From assembly GCF_000819885.1 (NCBI RefSeq), contig NZ_CDBO01000068.1:100178-164177 (forward strand): a DNA stretch of 64,000 nucleotides. The letters run 5' to 3'. This DNA comes from Aeromonas fluvialis (GTDB taxonomy: Bacteria > Pseudomonadota > Gammaproteobacteria > Enterobacterales > Aeromonadaceae). The notes beneath the pieces were generated by a model. The model was not told the DNA's origin and did no database searches. It was given only the letters and a program-made list of their open reading frames with translations. Every line of letters begins with the position of its first letter. Position 1 is the stretch's first letter. The position numbers were made by a program, and so were the translations under genes. Shown in pieces: positions 9,301 through 18,558 of this stretch.

Positions 9301-10261
9301 CCGGGAACGGGGAGATGGCGGTCGGGTGGTTGTGGGTCTCCACCTTCATCAGGATGTCGACCTGCTCCTGGTGATACTGGTACTCACCGTTGGCCGGGCT
9401 TGGGAAGAAGCGGCCGGCCTGGCTCCCTTCCATCACGGCGGCGTTGTCTTTATAGGCAGAGAGGACATGATCCGGCGTCAGCTCGAAGGTGTTCTTGATC
9501 ATCTTGAACAGCGACTTGGGCTGCTGCTCACCGTCGATGGTCCAGTCGGCGTTGAAGATCTTGTGACGACAGTGCTCCGAGTTTGCCTGGGCAAACATGT
9601 AGAGCTCGATGTCGTTGGGGTTGCGGCCAAGCCGGGTGAAGTTCTCCACCAGATAGTCGATTTCGTCATCGGCCAGCGCCAGACCCAGCGCCACGTTGGC
9701 GTCGGCCAGGGCGGCGCGACCACCGCCCAGCACATCGACCTGGGTAAAGGGGCGCGGCTCGTGGTGGGCAAACAGGGCGGCAGCTTCGCTCATCTCGGCA
9801 AATACCACTTCCATCATCCGATCATGGAGCACGGCGGCAATGGCGCTGCGCTGGGCGGCACTCAGCTCACCCTGCCCCTTGATGGTCAGGTAATAGGCAA
9901 TACCACGCTCCAGCCGCTTGACCTGTTTCAGGCCGCAGTTGTGGGCGATGTCGGTTGCTTTGGAAGACCAGGGGGAGATAGTGCCGGGGCGGGGGGTAAC
10001 AAGAAACAGCTGACCGCTGGGGGTGTGTTCGGGGATGGTCGGGCCATAGCGCAAGAGCTGGCCCAAGGTCGCTCGCTCCGGGGGCGACAGGGGGCTTGTC
10101 AGCTCGGCAAAGTGCACATACTCGGCATAAACATCCTCTATCTCTACTCCGCTCTCTACTCCACTCTCCGTACCACTCTCGTTTCTCATCTGTGCGAAGC
10201 GTTGCAGCAGTTTTTGGACACGAAACTCAGACAGTGCTGGGGCACCACGCAAGATATCCAT
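6326..10261 (-). CDS. purL: Phosphoribosylformylglycinamidine synthase
   Basis: Large single-chain PurL of 1311 residues (E. coli 1295). It converts FGAR, glutamine and ATP to FGAM in the fourth step of purine synthesis. The order is an N-terminal PurS-like region, two PurM-like ATP-binding halves ([20 protein letters not shown], later VGKDSMSMK) and a C-terminal class I glutamine amidotransferase with nucleophile Cys in [10 protein letters not shown] and His/Glu in [10 protein letters not shown] chose the start giving [14 protein letters not shown], which matches the family; the open frame extends 26 codons upstream. An Glu-Ser-Gly repeat absent from E. coli PurL lies near residue 35 (see repeat). 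A PurR-type operator overlaps the promoter. Confidence 0.98.
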   Translation of the reverse strand: MDILRGAPALSEFRVQKLLQRFAQMRNESGTESGVESGVEIEDVYAEYVHFAELTSPLSPPERATLGQLLRYGPTIPEHTPSGQLFLVTPRPGTISPWSSKATDIAHNCGLKQVKRLERGIAYYLTIKGQGELSAAQRSAIAAVLHDRMMEVVFAEMSEAAALFAHHEPRPFTQVDVLGGGRAALADANVALGLALADDEIDYLVENFTRLGRNPNDIELYMFAQANSEHCRHKIFNADWTIDGEQQPKSLFKMIKNTFELTPDHVLSAYKDNAAVMEGSQAGRFFPSPANGEYQYHQEQVDILMKVETHNHPTAISPFPGAATGSGGEIRDEGATGRGAKPKAGLVGFSVSNLRIPGFEQPWEQDFGKPSRIVSAFDIMQEGPLGGAAFNNEFGRPAILGYFRTFEEEVPSHNGVEVRGYHKPIMLAGGIGNIRTEHVQKGEIPVGAALIVLGGPAMNIGLGGGAASSMASGQSAEDLDFASVQRDNPEMERRCQEVIDRCWQLGDDNPIVFIHDVGAGGLSNAMPELVNDGERGGRFDLRAIQSDEPGMSPLEIWCNESQERYVLAVAQDKLPLFKALCERERAPYAVIGTATEEKHLTLSDSHFDNQPIDLPLDVLLGKAPKMHRDVVTLPAQGKALQLDGITLSDAAERVLRLPTVAEKSFLITIGDRSVTGLVNRDQMVGPWQIPVADCAVTAATYDSYHGEAMSMGERTPVALLSHAASARMAVAEALTNLAPAHIGSLKRVKLSANWMAAAGHPGEDAGLYEAVKAVGEELCPALGITIPVGKDSMSMKTRWQQDGKEHSVTSPLSLLISAFARVEDVRNTVTPQLRTDLGETDLILVDLGNGKQRLGASALAQVYRQLGDKAPDLDNPVQLKGFFNAIQALVADRKLIAYHDRSDGGLFVTLTEMAFAGHCGLDIQLDRIGGELLPALFNEELGAVIQVRREDKEAVMTLLAGHGLAACSHVLGTVREGDLITLQRGGQEVYRASRTALRTLWGETSWQMQRLRDNPACADSEHAARQDATDPGLHAKLTYNPSEDVAAPYIARGVSPRLAVLREQGVNSHVEMAAAFDRAGFAAVDVHMSDILSGRIKLEEFQTLVACGGFSYGDVLGAGEGWAKSILFNDNAREQFQRFFKRGDTLSLGVCNGCQMMSNLRELIPGADLWPRFVRNRSERFEARFSLVEVQESPSAFFAGMAGSVMPIAVSHGEGRVEVRDAAHLSALQQSGLVGLRFVDNRGSVTEQYPANPNGSPDGITAVTTADGRATIMMPHPERVFRTVANSWHPDNWGEDGAWMRMFRNARVRLG
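10145..10180 (-). repeat. Three 12-bp tandem repeats in the purL N-terminus
   Basis: Read on the minus strand the units are GAGAGTGGTACG, GAGAGTGGAGTA and GAGAGCGGAGTA, encoding [12 protein letters not shown]. The insert sits in a linker between the first helix and the conserved [11 protein letters not shown]. The 12-bp units keep the frame, so copy number can change without breaking purL. Confidence 0.85.
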
Positions 10262-10310
10262 ATGACCTTTCTCACCAAATTTTAAAGTGGGGGGGAATTG
10301 AGACGCGCGT

Positions 10311-10350
10311 ATTATAGGGATCTGGCTCACAGCGGACAAACGTTTTTCTC
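10311..10350 (-). promoter_or_regulatory. purL promoter with PurR-type operator
   Basis: On the minus strand a -10 TATAAT (10311-10316) is preceded at 17 bp by TTGTCC (10334-10339). A PurR-like palindrome, GACAAACGTTTTTCTC on the plus strand (10335-10350), covers the -35 and carries the CAAACGTTTT core of the E. coli PurR box. Repression by PurR with hypoxanthine or guanine is the expected control. Confidence 0.72.
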
Positions 10351-10362
10351 ACTTCATGCCGT

Positions 10363-10391
10363 GTGACTCTGCGCACACTCTCTGGTATAAA
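10363..10391 (+). promoter_or_regulatory. Probable mltF promoter
   Basis: An extended -10, TGGTATAAA (TATAAA at 10386-10391), lies 17 bp after GTGACT (10363-10368). Transcription would start near 10398, leaving only about 13 nt before ATG 10411. Confidence 0.5.
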
Positions 10392-10410
10392 GGTGCCTCT
10401 TTTTTGACAA

Positions 10411-11895
10411 ATGCCGATTTTTTCAACAAGGGTACTCACCTACTTGCGCTGCATTTTTCGACTGTTTATCGGGTTGTTGTTGACGCTGACTCTGGTTGGC
10501 TGCGACTTCTACACCCCCTCCAGCCAGCTGGAACAGATCCGCCAACGGGGCGAGATCCGCGTCGGCACCCTCTATGGCCCCACCTCCTATTACCAGCGTG
10601 ATGACCTCGCCCTGGGGTTCGATTACGAACTGGCACAAAATTATGCCGACTGGTTGGGGGTGAAACTTACCATCATCCCGGTCGACACTACCGACCAACT
10701 GGTCGCCCTGTTGAAAAAGGGCAAACTCGATCTGGCCGCCGCCGCCATCATGATCACCCCCGAACGGCGCGAGCTGTTTCGCTTTGGCCCCGGCTTCTAC
10801 CAGGTCTCTCCCAAACTGGTCTACCGCAACGGCAAACCCAAGCCTGCCTCGTTGAACGACATCAAGGGCAAGCTGGTGGTGGCCGCCGGATCCACCGGCG
10901 AAGATCTGCTCAATGAGATGAGCAAGGAGAATCCCAAACTGACCTGGAGCACCCGCGACAGTGCCGATGTAGAGGAGTTGCTCAAGCAGGTGGTAGATGG
11001 CGAGATCGACTACACGGTGGTGCAAGATACCGTGCTGGCCCGTAGCCAACGCTACTACCCCGAGCTCACCGAAGGGCTGACTCTGACCCAGAAACAGACC
11101 GTTGCCTGGGCCATGAGCAAGCTGCCCGATGACAGCCTCTATGCCAGTGTGATCGACTTCTTCGGTCAGCGCTTTATGGATGGTGCCATCGCCAAGCTCG
11201 ACGAGAAGTACTTTGGCCACGTGCAGAACTTCGACTTTGTCGATACCCGCACCTTCCTCAAGCGCGCCAAGAGCTTGCTCCCCAAATACCAACGTCTATT
11301 TCAAACCTACGCCAAAAATATCGACTGGCGCCTGCTGGCCGCCATCAGCTATCAGGAGTCCCACTGGGACCCGCAGGCCCGCTCCTACACCGGTGTGCGT
11401 GGCATGATGATGCTGACCGAACCCACCGCCAAGGCAGTAGGGGTCAGCGACCGCCTCCACCCCGAGGAGAGCATCAAGGGGGGCGCCCTCTATCTGCAAC
11501 AGATGATGGAAAAGGTGCCCGACTCGGTGCCCGAAGACGAGAAGGTATGGTTTGCCCTCACCGCCTACAACATCGGCTACGGCCATATGATGGATGCGCG
11601 CCGTCTGACCAAGGAGCTCGGCAAGAATCCCGATGCCTGGAGTGACGTCAAGGATGTGCTGCCACTGCTGCAGCAAGCCCGCTGGCATAGCAAGGTGCGT
11701 TACGGCTATGCCCGCGGCAGCGAGGCGCGCAACTATGTCAATAACGTGCGCCAGTACTATCAGAGCCTGCTCTGGCTCGACAACGAGCAGCAGAAGGCGC
11801 ACCAACGGGAGAGTCTCGACAACGACAGCGAGCCGGAGATCGCCGAGCGCCCGACCATCATCGCCGAAGTGGTCAATCAGATCACCATGCGCTAA
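10411..11895 (+). CDS. mltF: Membrane-bound lytic murein transglycosylase F
   Basis: 494 residues, built like E. coli MltF. An N-terminal signal ends in the lipobox LVGC (Cys 31). An SBP3-like periplasmic regulatory domain (about 40-265) is followed by a family 1 lytic transglycosylase domain (about 285-460) with the catalytic Glu in ISYQESHWDPQA (E316) and the downstream TAYNIGYGHM motif. It cleaves peptidoglycan to 1,6-anhydro-muropeptides for wall remodelling. The start is not certain: ATG 10411 lacks a clear Shine-Dalgarno, and TTG 10443 after AAGGG would give a shorter, more typical signal peptide. It diverges from purL, as in enterobacteria. Confidence 0.95.
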   Translation: MPIFSTRVLTYLRCIFRLFIGLLLTLTLVGCDFYTPSSQLEQIRQRGEIRVGTLYGPTSYYQRDDLALGFDYELAQNYADWLGVKLTIIPVDTTDQLVALLKKGKLDLAAAAIMITPERRELFRFGPGFYQVSPKLVYRNGKPKPASLNDIKGKLVVAAGSTGEDLLNEMSKENPKLTWSTRDSADVEELLKQVVDGEIDYTVVQDTVLARSQRYYPELTEGLTLTQKQTVAWAMSKLPDDSLYASVIDFFGQRFMDGAIAKLDEKYFGHVQNFDFVDTRTFLKRAKSLLPKYQRLFQTYAKNIDWRLLAAISYQESHWDPQARSYTGVRGMMMLTEPTAKAVGVSDRLHPEESIKGGALYLQQMMEKVPDSVPEDEKVWFALTAYNIGYGHMMDARRLTKELGKNPDAWSDVKDVLPLLQQARWHSKVRYGYARGSEARNYVNNVRQYYQSLLWLDNEQQKAHQRESLDNDSEPEIAERPTIIAEVVNQITMR

Positions 11896-11951
11896 CCAGC
11901 CATTATTCGGCTGTTTTCGCGCAAACTTCTCTGTTACCATCGATTCACATC

Positions 11952-12022
11952 GGAGCCTATCCGAAATCGCATTGTTTTCATTATGTTGAGAGATTAAATA
12001 ACAGCAATTTCGGATGGGCTCC
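11952..12022 (+). promoter_or_regulatory. Long inverted repeat in the leader of the small basic ORF
   Basis: GGAGCCTATCCGAAAT (11952-11967) and ATTTCGGATGGGCTCC (12007-12022) are complementary over all 16 positions if one G-U pair is allowed, separated by 39 nt. As RNA this is a long stem with an AT-rich loop, ending 35 nt before the GGGAGGAG ribosome site. It could be a structured 5' leader or a protein-binding palindrome. Confidence 0.6.
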
Positions 12023-12070
12023 ATCAATGACCCAAGGCCGGGATGGCCACCCAGTTGGGAGGAGACCAAG

Positions 12071-12217
12071 ATGCAAAAACGTAGAAAAATCAGTCTGGTC
12101 AGAAAAGCGAAGTGCAGCTGGAGCCCCAGACGCAAACTCAAGCTTAATGACATCAAGCGCAACCTGTGGCGCAGAAATCGATCCTATACCCTGCTTATTG
12201 CAGAGCACACAGCATAA
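12071..12217 (+). CDS. Very basic 48-residue small protein, unknown
   Basis: ATG 12071 follows a near-perfect ribosome site (GGGAGGAG at 12057-12064, 6-nt spacing), and the stop runs directly into a terminator, so start, stop and terminator form a compact unit. The product (MQKRRKISLVRKAK... to ...AEHTA) has 16 Lys/Arg and only 2 acidic residues in 48, with two Trp and one Cys. No hydrophobic span is long enough to cross a membrane. It might bind nucleic acid or a ribosome. I recognise no family and the translation is unproven; the alternative is an sRNA. Confidence 0.5.
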   Translation: MQKRRKISLVRKAKCSWSPRRKLKLNDIKRNLWRRNRSYTLLIAEHTA

Positions 12218-12240
12218 ACCCGGCATTAGCCGGGTTTTTT
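12217..12240 (+). terminator. Terminator after the small basic ORF
   Basis: AACCCGGC / GCCGGGTT arms around ATTA, followed by a T run to 12240. The minus strand has only a short T run, so it may also weakly end yfgJ. Confidence 0.88.
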
Positions 12241-12266
12241 ATCTTCATTCTCACCTGACCAGCGTC

Positions 12267-12491
12267 TTACACCAGCGCAGCCTTGAACGCTACCACTCGC
12301 TTGGAGACCAGTGCGTTGCAGTGATTGCAAAAGTAATCCACCGCACCGCATGCCTGCAGCCGCTCCAGCTCCTGCTGGCAGGTGGGGCAGATGGCCGTGA
12401 TGCGCACATGGGCCTGGCACTGGCCGCAGGTCTGATCCTTGCTGCGGGTATCCAGTTCCGCCTGACATGATGGACAAAGCAGGGCTTCCAT
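12267..12491 (-). CDS. yfgJ: Zinc-ribbon protein YfgJ
   Basis: A 74-residue protein with two Cys-x2-Cys zinc ribbons (CPSC/CGQC and CPTC/CNHC) and the conserved block LQACGAVDYFCNHC found in E. coli YfgJ. Function unknown. I chose the start at MEALLCPSCQ because GAGGAG lies 7 nt upstream; a 26-codon upstream extension has no family support. It lies directly downstream of der, as in E. coli. Confidence 0.88.
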   Translation of the reverse strand: MEALLCPSCQAELDTRSKDQTCGQCQAHVRITAICPTCQQELERLQACGAVDYFCNHCNALVSKRVVAFKAALV

Positions 12492-12584
12492 TATCAACTC
12501 CTCGTAAAGTAGATCTGCCATGGATTGTCCCATGGCAGATCCCCCTCTTCTTATCCGGCACCTTATCACTGCGGGAATAACAAA

Positions 12585-12608
12585 GCGGCTGCCGGTGAGG
12601 GCAGCCGC
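12585..12608 (-). terminator. Probable der terminator
   Basis: Nine-bp arms GCGGCTGCC / GGCAGCCGC around 6 nt, just after the der stop. On the minus strand only TTTGTT follows, so termination may be partial. Confidence 0.55.
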
Positions 12609-12614
12609 CAGGGC

Positions 12615-14111
12615 TTATTTCTTCTTCATCTTCAACAGACGCTTGCGCTGACGCTCCTGACTCAGGGTCAGGTTGTTCTTCTTACCTTCAAACGGGTTGA
12701 CCGACTCTTGGAATTCGACCCGGATCGGCGAGCCCATGATCTTGAGGGACTTGCGGAAGTAGTTGATCAGGTAACGCTTGTAGGAATCCGGCAAGTCGTT
12801 CAACTGGTTGCCGTGGATCACGATACGCGGCGGGTTGTAACCACCGGCGTGGGCATATTTCAGCTTGACGCGACGGCCGTTGACCATGGGCGGCTGGTGA
12901 TCTTCCTGTGCCATCTGCATGATGCGGGTCAGCATGGCGGTGCTGGTCCGGCGGGTGGCGGACTGGTAAGCCTCCTGAATGGATTCAAACAGGTGGCCAA
13001 CACCGCTGCCGTGCAGGGCGGAGATGAAGTGAACGCGAGCGAAATCGATGAAGCCCAGACGTCTGTCCAGCTCGTTCTTCACATCCTCTTTCACCTTCTG
13101 ATCCAGACCATCCCACTTGTTCACCACCAGCACCACGGAGCGACCGGAGTGGAGCACGAAGCCGAGGATACTGAGATCCTGATCGGTGATGGTCTCCTGG
13201 GCGTCGATCACCAGCAGGCAGACGTTGGCATCTTCAATGGCCTTGAGGGTCTTGATGACGGAGAACTTCTCTACCGTCTCATGCACCTTGCCACGACGAC
13301 GCACACCGGCGGTGTCGATGATCACATACTTCTGCTCGTCACGTTCCATCGGGATATAGACGGAGTCGCGGGTGGTGCCGGGCATGTCATAGACGATGAC
13401 CCGATCTTCACCCAGCATGCGGTTGGTCAGGGTCGACTTGCCGACGTTGGGACGACCGACAATAGCAAACTTGATGGGCAAGTCGGCAAAGGGGGTCTCT
13501 TTGGTATCTTCCTTGGTGTCCAGATCACCGGCAGCCACCATGCGCAGCAGGGCTTCTTCGTCGAAGTCCTCCTCTTCCTCATCCTGCGCATCTTCATCGT
13601 TAGTCGCGTCGACCAGGGTCTCCAGATGGGGAGCCAGGGCCAGCTCCAGCAGGCTCAGCACGCCACGACCGTGGGCAGCCGCGATCTGATAGACCTCGCC
13701 CAGCGCCAGAGCGTAGAACTCGGAGACCGCGGAGTCACCGTCAATCCCGTCGGTCTTGTTGGCCACCAGAAACACCTTCTTGTGGGCCTTGCGCAGGTGC
13801 TCGGCGATGGCTTGATCCGCCGCGGTCAGACCGGCACGGGCATCCACCATGAACAGCACGACATCGGCTTCTTCAATGGCCAGCAGGGATTGCTCGGCCA
13901 TCTTCAGCTCGATCCCCTCTTCAGTGCCATCGATACCGCCGGTATCGACCACGATAAATTCCAGCTCGCCCAACTTCGCCTGACCGTATTTACGGTCCCG
14001 GGTCAGACCGGGAAAATCGGCAACCAGGGCATCCCGAGTACGGGTCAAGCGGTTAAACAGGGTGGATTTCCCCACGTTGGGGCGGCCCACCAGGGCTACT
14101 ACAGGAGTCAT
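12615..14111 (-). CDS. der: Ribosome-associated GTPase Der (EngA)
   Basis: 498 residues (E. coli 490) with two tandem GTPase domains and a C-terminal KH-like domain. G1 motifs GRPNVGKST occur at about residues 8-16 and again near 216; DTGG and DTAG are the G3 motifs and NKTD and NKWD the G4 motifs. An acidic linker of Glu and Asp residues separates the two G domains, and the tail is Lys/Arg-rich. Der is essential for assembly of the 50S subunit. It lies downstream of bamB with a hairpin in between. Confidence 0.98.
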   Translation of the reverse strand: MTPVVALVGRPNVGKSTLFNRLTRTRDALVADFPGLTRDRKYGQAKLGELEFIVVDTGGIDGTEEGIELKMAEQSLLAIEEADVVLFMVDARAGLTAADQAIAEHLRKAHKKVFLVANKTDGIDGDSAVSEFYALALGEVYQIAAAHGRGVLSLLELALAPHLETLVDATNDEDAQDEEEEDFDEEALLRMVAAGDLDTKEDTKETPFADLPIKFAIVGRPNVGKSTLTNRMLGEDRVIVYDMPGTTRDSVYIPMERDEQKYVIIDTAGVRRRGKVHETVEKFSVIKTLKAIEDANVCLLVIDAQETITDQDLSILGFVLHSGRSVVLVVNKWDGLDQKVKEDVKNELDRRLGFIDFARVHFISALHGSGVGHLFESIQEAYQSATRRTSTAMLTRIMQMAQEDHQPPMVNGRRVKLKYAHAGGYNPPRIVIHGNQLNDLPDSYKRYLINYFRKSLKIMGSPIRVEFQESVNPFEGKKNNLTLSQERQRKRLLKMKKK

Positions 14112-14137
14112 AAAAGCCTCATTCTCAAGACGACAAA

Positions 14138-14163
14138 GGCTCCGGGTCCGAAGACCAGGAGCC
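14138..14163 (-). terminator. Hairpin between bamB and der
   Basis: On the minus strand GGCTCC-t-GGTC, a TTCG tetraloop, then GACC-c-GGAGCC and TTTGTCGTCTT. It is a very stable stem with a poor T run, most likely a partial terminator or mRNA-stabilising element that tunes der relative to bamB. Confidence 0.6.
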
Positions 14164-14185
14164 GGATATTCACATTATCGGACGA

Positions 14186-15370
14186 TCAAGGACGCTTGAG
14201 GGCGTACAACTTGCCGTCACGGCTCTGCACATACAGGGTCTCGCCATCTGCCAGCGGGGCGGCGTAGAGACCACTGCTATCGAGCTGCTGCATCGCCTTG
14301 ATGGACCCGTCGGTACGATCAAGCCAATACAGGTATCCTTCCACATCACCCACCACCACATAGTCACCGAAGATGACTGGTGCAGTGACGGTACGATTCT
14401 CCAGCTGGGTGTTGGACCACAGCTCCAGACCGTTGCGACGGTCGATGGCAAACAGATGGCTGCGGCTGTCGGTCAGCACGATGGCATTGCCGGTCATCGC
14501 CAGATCGCGATAGCCGGAATACTTGCGCTTCCACACTTCATCGCCAGTCATCAGCTTGCGCGCAATCAGCTGACCGTTATAGGCGATGGCATAGAGCTCA
14601 TCACCGGCAATCAGCGGGCTGGCATCAACGTCGACCATGCGGTCCAGTTCGGTGGCACCACGCGGATCAGCCACCTTGGACTGGCGCACAGGCTGGCCGT
14701 TGCTCAGCAGGGCAATGCCCACCTTGCCATCGGCACGACCGTAAATCACGGCGCCGTTGGTGATGACCGGCGCACCAGCACTGCGCAGGGTCAGCGGCGG
14801 CTGCTCTTCGGAGAGCGACCACTGTATCTTGCCTTCGTCAGTGTCGAGCGCGATCAGGCGACCGGATGTGGTCAACACCACCACGCGGCCATCTTCAACC
14901 ACCGGGCTCGCAACCACTTCGCCGGGCACATTGGTCTGCCACAGCACCTCACCGTTCTCTTCGTTCAGGGCGTAGACCACCCCGTTCTCGGAACCGAGGA
15001 ACAGCTTGCCGTAACGGGAGACAAGACCACCGGAGAGGCGGGCACTGCGCTTGTCGGCATTGATCGGCTGATCGGCCAGATCGACGGTCCATAGGCGATC
15101 GCCACTGGCACGGTCAAAGGCGCTGACATCGCCATCACGGGCCGCCGCATAGATGCGATCCTCTTCCACCACAGGCTTGAGCTGGGAGTAGAAGTCACCG
15201 ATGCCATCACCCACGGTGGATGACCATGCGGTGTCGGCCGAGAAGGCGGACTCCACCTTGGGCAGCGGCGCCATCGGGTTGAGATCCTCTTCCGAACTGA
15301 ACAGGGAGCACCCCTGCAAGGCAAAGGAGACCGCAGCCCCCAGCGCCACCATCTTGAATAGATTACGCAT
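14186..15370 (-). CDS. bamB: Outer membrane assembly lipoprotein BamB
   Basis: 394 residues (E. coli 392). The signal peptide ends in lipobox LQGC, followed by SLFSSEED and then an eight-bladed beta-propeller of PQQ-type repeats (for example DTDEGKIQWSL, DRRNGLELWS, DRTDGSIKAM). It is the BamB subunit of the BAM complex that folds outer-membrane beta-barrels. I chose ATG 15370 (MRNLFKMVALG), which overlaps the yfgM stop (ATGCGTAA). The coupling and order yfgM-bamB-der match E. coli. Confidence 0.97.
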   Translation of the reverse strand: MRNLFKMVALGAAVSFALQGCSLFSSEEDLNPMAPLPKVESAFSADTAWSSTVGDGIGDFYSQLKPVVEEDRIYAAARDGDVSAFDRASGDRLWTVDLADQPINADKRSARLSGGLVSRYGKLFLGSENGVVYALNEENGEVLWQTNVPGEVVASPVVEDGRVVVLTTSGRLIALDTDEGKIQWSLSEEQPPLTLRSAGAPVITNGAVIYGRADGKVGIALLSNGQPVRQSKVADPRGATELDRMVDVDASPLIAGDELYAIAYNGQLIARKLMTGDEVWKRKYSGYRDLAMTGNAIVLTDSRSHLFAIDRRNGLELWSNTQLENRTVTAPVIFGDYVVVGDVEGYLYWLDRTDGSIKAMQQLDSSGLYAAPLADGETLYVQSRDGKLYALKRP

Positions 15371-16013
15371 CCGGTGCCTCACCAGTCGCAACGGCCGGCA
15401 AGGCCAGATCGTCCATCTTCAACTTGAGCTCGGCACTACCCTGCAGGCCACCGGCATCAGCCGCCGCCTGATAGGCGTCACGAGCCTCCTCAATCTTGCC
15501 CTGCTTTTGCAGCACATCACCACGGGCTTCGGCCACCTGGGCCTTGAAAGCCTCACTAGTTATTTTGCCCAGCTGGGCCAGTGCCTCATCGGCCTTGCCC
15601 TGATCGTTGAGCACTCGAGCCAGACGCAGGGAGGCGATGGGTTTGATGCTGTCGTCACCTGTGGTGGCGACCAAGGTTAGCTGCTCGGCAGCCAGATCCA
15701 GCTTGCCCGCTTTGACGGCAGCGGCAGCCAGTTGCAACGCAGCCAGTTCACCGTAGGAGTCACCCTTGTTGGCGGTGACAAACTGCTGTGCCTGCTCGAG
15801 ACCGGCGGCATCGCCCTTCGCCAGCTGTTCAATCACCTGGTTGTAGGCCTGAGAGGAGGCCTCCATGGTCTCTTGCTGGTGCTGGTTGTAGTAGCGCCAA
15901 CCGAACAGACCGACCAGACCGATGACGGTCCCGGCAATTACCGAGGTCCCGTTCTCTTTCCACCACTCCTTGATAACCTCAACCTGTTGTTCTTCGGTGG
16001 TATAGACTTCCAC
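15363..16013 (-). CDS. yfgM: YfgM family protein, SecYEG/periplasmic chaperone ancillary factor
   Basis: 216 residues (E. coli 206). A short cytoplasmic N-terminus (MEVYTTEEQQVEVIKEWWK) precedes one membrane helix (about 23-40, VIAGTVIGLVGLFGWRYY), and the periplasmic part consists of TPR-like helices. In E. coli YfgM sits at the Sec translocon, associates with PpiD and affects the Rcs response. It lies 3 nt from hisS and overlaps bamB by 8 nt. Confidence 0.93.
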   Translation of the reverse strand: MEVYTTEEQQVEVIKEWWKENGTSVIAGTVIGLVGLFGWRYYNQHQQETMEASSQAYNQVIEQLAKGDAAGLEQAQQFVTANKGDSYGELAALQLAAAAVKAGKLDLAAEQLTLVATTGDDSIKPIASLRLARVLNDQGKADEALAQLGKITSEAFKAQVAEARGDVLQKQGKIEEARDAYQAAADAGGLQGSAELKLKMDDLALPAVATGEAPDA

Positions 16014-16016
16014 AGC

Positions 16017-17294
16017 TTACTCTCCTTTGGCTGCCAGCAGGGCAATGGCGGCGTCAACCTTGACGGTCTGTTGCTCGGCCTGACCACGCAGATATTTGAT
16101 AGTGATCTCCCCGTTTTGTACCTCGGTCTCACCAAGGATCAGGGCGATGGTCGCGCCGCTCTTGTCGGCACGTTTAAGTTGTTTCTTGAAGTTGCCGCCG
16201 CCGCAGTGGCTCATCAGACGCAAGTCAGGCAGCGCATCGCGCAGACGCTCGGCCAGCTGGAAGCCAGCCTGCTCGGTCCCCTCGCCCACCATCGCCAGAT
16301 AGACATCCACCGCCGGGCGGATATCGGCGTTGAGCTCGAGGGTCTCGAGCATCAGCACGAGACGCTCCATACCCATGGCAAAGCCCACGGCCGGGGTCGG
16401 CTGGCCGCCCAGCTGCTCCACCAGACCGTCGTAGCGGCCACCGGCGCAGACCGTGCCCTGGGCACCCAGGCTATTGGTGACCCACTCGAATACGGTCAGG
16501 TTGTAGTAATCAAGACCACGAACCAGACGTTCGTTAACGTCATATTTGATACCGGCAGAGTCGAGCAGGCGCTTGAGCCCCTCGAAGTGAGCCAGGCTCT
16601 CTTCGCCCAGATGATCGAACAGACGCGGGGCACCCACCAGAATGGCCTGCACCTTTTCATCCTTGGAGTCGAGCACCCGCAGCGGGTTGCTGTACATGCG
16701 GCGCTGGCTCTCTTCGTCCAGCTGATCCTTGTACTGCTCCAGATAGGCCACCAGCGCATCGCGGTAGGCGGCACGCTCGGCGCTCTGCCCCAGGGTGTTG
16801 AGCTGCAGGGTCACATGCTCGCTGATGCCAAACAGACGCCACAGGCGGTGGGTCAGCATGATAAGCTCGGCGTCAATGTCCGGCCCGTTGATGCCAAACA
16901 GCTCGACACCGAACTGGTGGAACTGGCGGTAACGGCCCTTCTGGGGACGCTCGTGACGGAACATGGGGCCCATGTACCACATCCGGCGTTCCTGGTTGTA
17001 GAGCAGACCGTGCTCGATACCGGCACGGACGCAGCTGGCGGTTCCTTCCGGACGCAGGCTCAGGCTGTCACCGTTGCGGTCTTCAAAGGTGTACATCTCT
17101 TTTTCGACCACGTCGGTCACTTCACCGATGGCGCGCTTGAACAGATGGGTCTGCTCGACAATCGGCATGCGCACTTCGCTGTAGCCATAGCTGGCCACGA
17201 CCTGGCGCAGGATCTGTTCTACTTTCTGCCATACCGGGCTCTGCTCCGGCAGGCAATCATTCATACCGCGAATAGCTTGGATCTGTTTTGCCAC
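16017..17294 (-). CDS. hisS: Histidyl-tRNA synthetase
   Basis: 425 residues (E. coli 424). It is a class II synthetase: motif 2 is [16 protein letters not shown], the histidine-binding signature is [15 protein letters not shown], and motif 3 is [11 protein letters not shown]. The C-terminal anticodon-binding domain starts near residue 330. It charges tRNA-His in the cytoplasm. The start [16 protein letters not shown] matches the family. It heads the hisS-yfgM-bamB-der run, with a 138-nt gap from ispG. Confidence 0.98.
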   Translation of the reverse strand: MAKQIQAIRGMNDCLPEQSPVWQKVEQILRQVVASYGYSEVRMPIVEQTHLFKRAIGEVTDVVEKEMYTFEDRNGDSLSLRPEGTASCVRAGIEHGLLYNQERRMWYMGPMFRHERPQKGRYRQFHQFGVELFGINGPDIDAELIMLTHRLWRLFGISEHVTLQLNTLGQSAERAAYRDALVAYLEQYKDQLDEESQRRMYSNPLRVLDSKDEKVQAILVGAPRLFDHLGEESLAHFEGLKRLLDSAGIKYDVNERLVRGLDYYNLTVFEWVTNSLGAQGTVCAGGRYDGLVEQLGGQPTPAVGFAMGMERLVLMLETLELNADIRPAVDVYLAMVGEGTEQAGFQLAERLRDALPDLRLMSHCGGGNFKKQLKRADKSGATIALILGETEVQNGEITIKYLRGQAEQQTVKVDAAIALLAAKGE

Positions 17295-17432
17295 GTTGAT
17301 ACTCGAGAAAAAGAGGTAAAATTTGGCCGCATTATAGGGAGTTTCACCCCCGAGGTAAAATCAGGGAGTCCGGATGCGGGGTCTAAAATCAGTCACCTGG
17401 AAAGAGGGCCACCCAATGTGGCCCCGTTTCGC

Positions 17433-18548
17433 TCACTCCTTGTCCATCAGGATCCGGTTGACCGGATCCAGCATGGCGGCCCGGGCGCGAATGCGTCGCT
17501 CCAGTACCGGAATGAGATCCTTGTTGTCGAGCCTGTCGACCCGCTGGCCTCCTTCATAGAAGGCACTCTTGTTGGCGGCACCCGCCAGACCAAGATCAGA
17601 GACCAGTGCTTCGCCCGGGCCATTCACCACGCAGCCGATGATGGACACATCCATCGGGGTGATGATGTCTTCGAGCCGCTCTTCCAGCGCGTTGACGGTG
17701 GCGATCACATCGAACTCCTGCCGCGAGCAGGAGGGACAGGCGATAAAGTTGATGCCGCGAGAACGGATACGCAGGGATTTGAGGATATCAAACCCGACTT
17801 TGATCTCTTCAACCGGATCGGCAGCAAGGGAGATGCGAATGGTATCGCCGATCCCGTCAGCCAGCAGCATGCCCAGACCGATGGCGGATTTCACCGCCCC
17901 GGCACGGAAGCCACCCGCTTCAGTAATGCCCAGATGGAGCGGCTGCTCAATCTGTTTGGCCAGCAGGCGATAGGCGCCGACGGCCAGAAACACATCGGAA
18001 GCCTTCACACTCACCTTGAAGTTCTGGAAATCGAGGCGATCGAGATAGTCCACGTGACGCATGGCGGAGTCCACCAGCGCTTCGGGGGTCGGCTCGCCGT
18101 ACTTCTCCTGAATATCTTTCTCCAGCGACCCGCCATTGACCCCGATACGGATCGGGATATTAAGGTCGCGCGCGCAATCGACCACAGAGCGTACCCGCTG
18201 CTCGTTGCCGATGTTGCCCGGGTTGATACGCAGGCAGTCGGCGCCGTATTCGGCCACTTTGAGGGCGATGCGATAGTCGAAGTGAATATCGGCGACGATG
18301 GGGATACGGGTCTGCTGCTTGATCAGCTTGAAGGCTTCCGCCGCTTCCATGGTGGGCACGGAGACACGGACGATATCGGCACCGACCCGCTCGATCCGCT
18401 GGATCTGGGCGATGGTGGCGGCAACATCCGTGGTCTTGGTGTTGGTCATGGTCTGCACGGTAATGGGGGCATCGCCCCCAACCGGTACATGACCAACCAT
18501 GATCTGTCGGGATTGACGACGAGTAATGGGAGATTCGTGAGAAGACAT
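17433..18548 (-). CDS. ispG: 4-hydroxy-3-methylbut-2-en-1-yl diphosphate synthase (IspG/GcpE)
   Basis: 371 residues (E. coli 372). It catalyses the penultimate MEP-pathway step, reducing methylerythritol cyclodiphosphate to HMBPP with a [4Fe-4S] cluster. The TIM-barrel start ([18 protein letters not shown]) and the C-terminal cluster Cys in [11 protein letters not shown] and [10 protein letters not shown] are present. As a cluster enzyme it depends on the isc system encoded 7 kb away. It lies 10 nt downstream of rodZ. Confidence 0.98.
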   Translation of the reverse strand: MSSHESPITRRQSRQIMVGHVPVGGDAPITVQTMTNTKTTDVAATIAQIQRIERVGADIVRVSVPTMEAAEAFKLIKQQTRIPIVADIHFDYRIALKVAEYGADCLRINPGNIGNEQRVRSVVDCARDLNIPIRIGVNGGSLEKDIQEKYGEPTPEALVDSAMRHVDYLDRLDFQNFKVSVKASDVFLAVGAYRLLAKQIEQPLHLGITEAGGFRAGAVKSAIGLGMLLADGIGDTIRISLAADPVEEIKVGFDILKSLRIRSRGINFIACPSCSRQEFDVIATVNALEERLEDIITPMDVSIIGCVVNGPGEALVSDLGLAGAANKSAFYEGGQRVDRLDNKDLIPVLERRIRARAAMLDPVNRILMDKE

Positions 18549-18558
18549 GGGAAACAGA

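Noticed and set aside
7001-10285. Plus-strand open frame of over 1000 codons opposite purL
   Set aside because: It is the mirror of a GC-rich gene, with no ribosome site and no recognisable protein; purL explains the DNA.
12525-14267. 580-codon plus-strand frame opposite der
   Set aside because: Shadow of der with no start signal or family.
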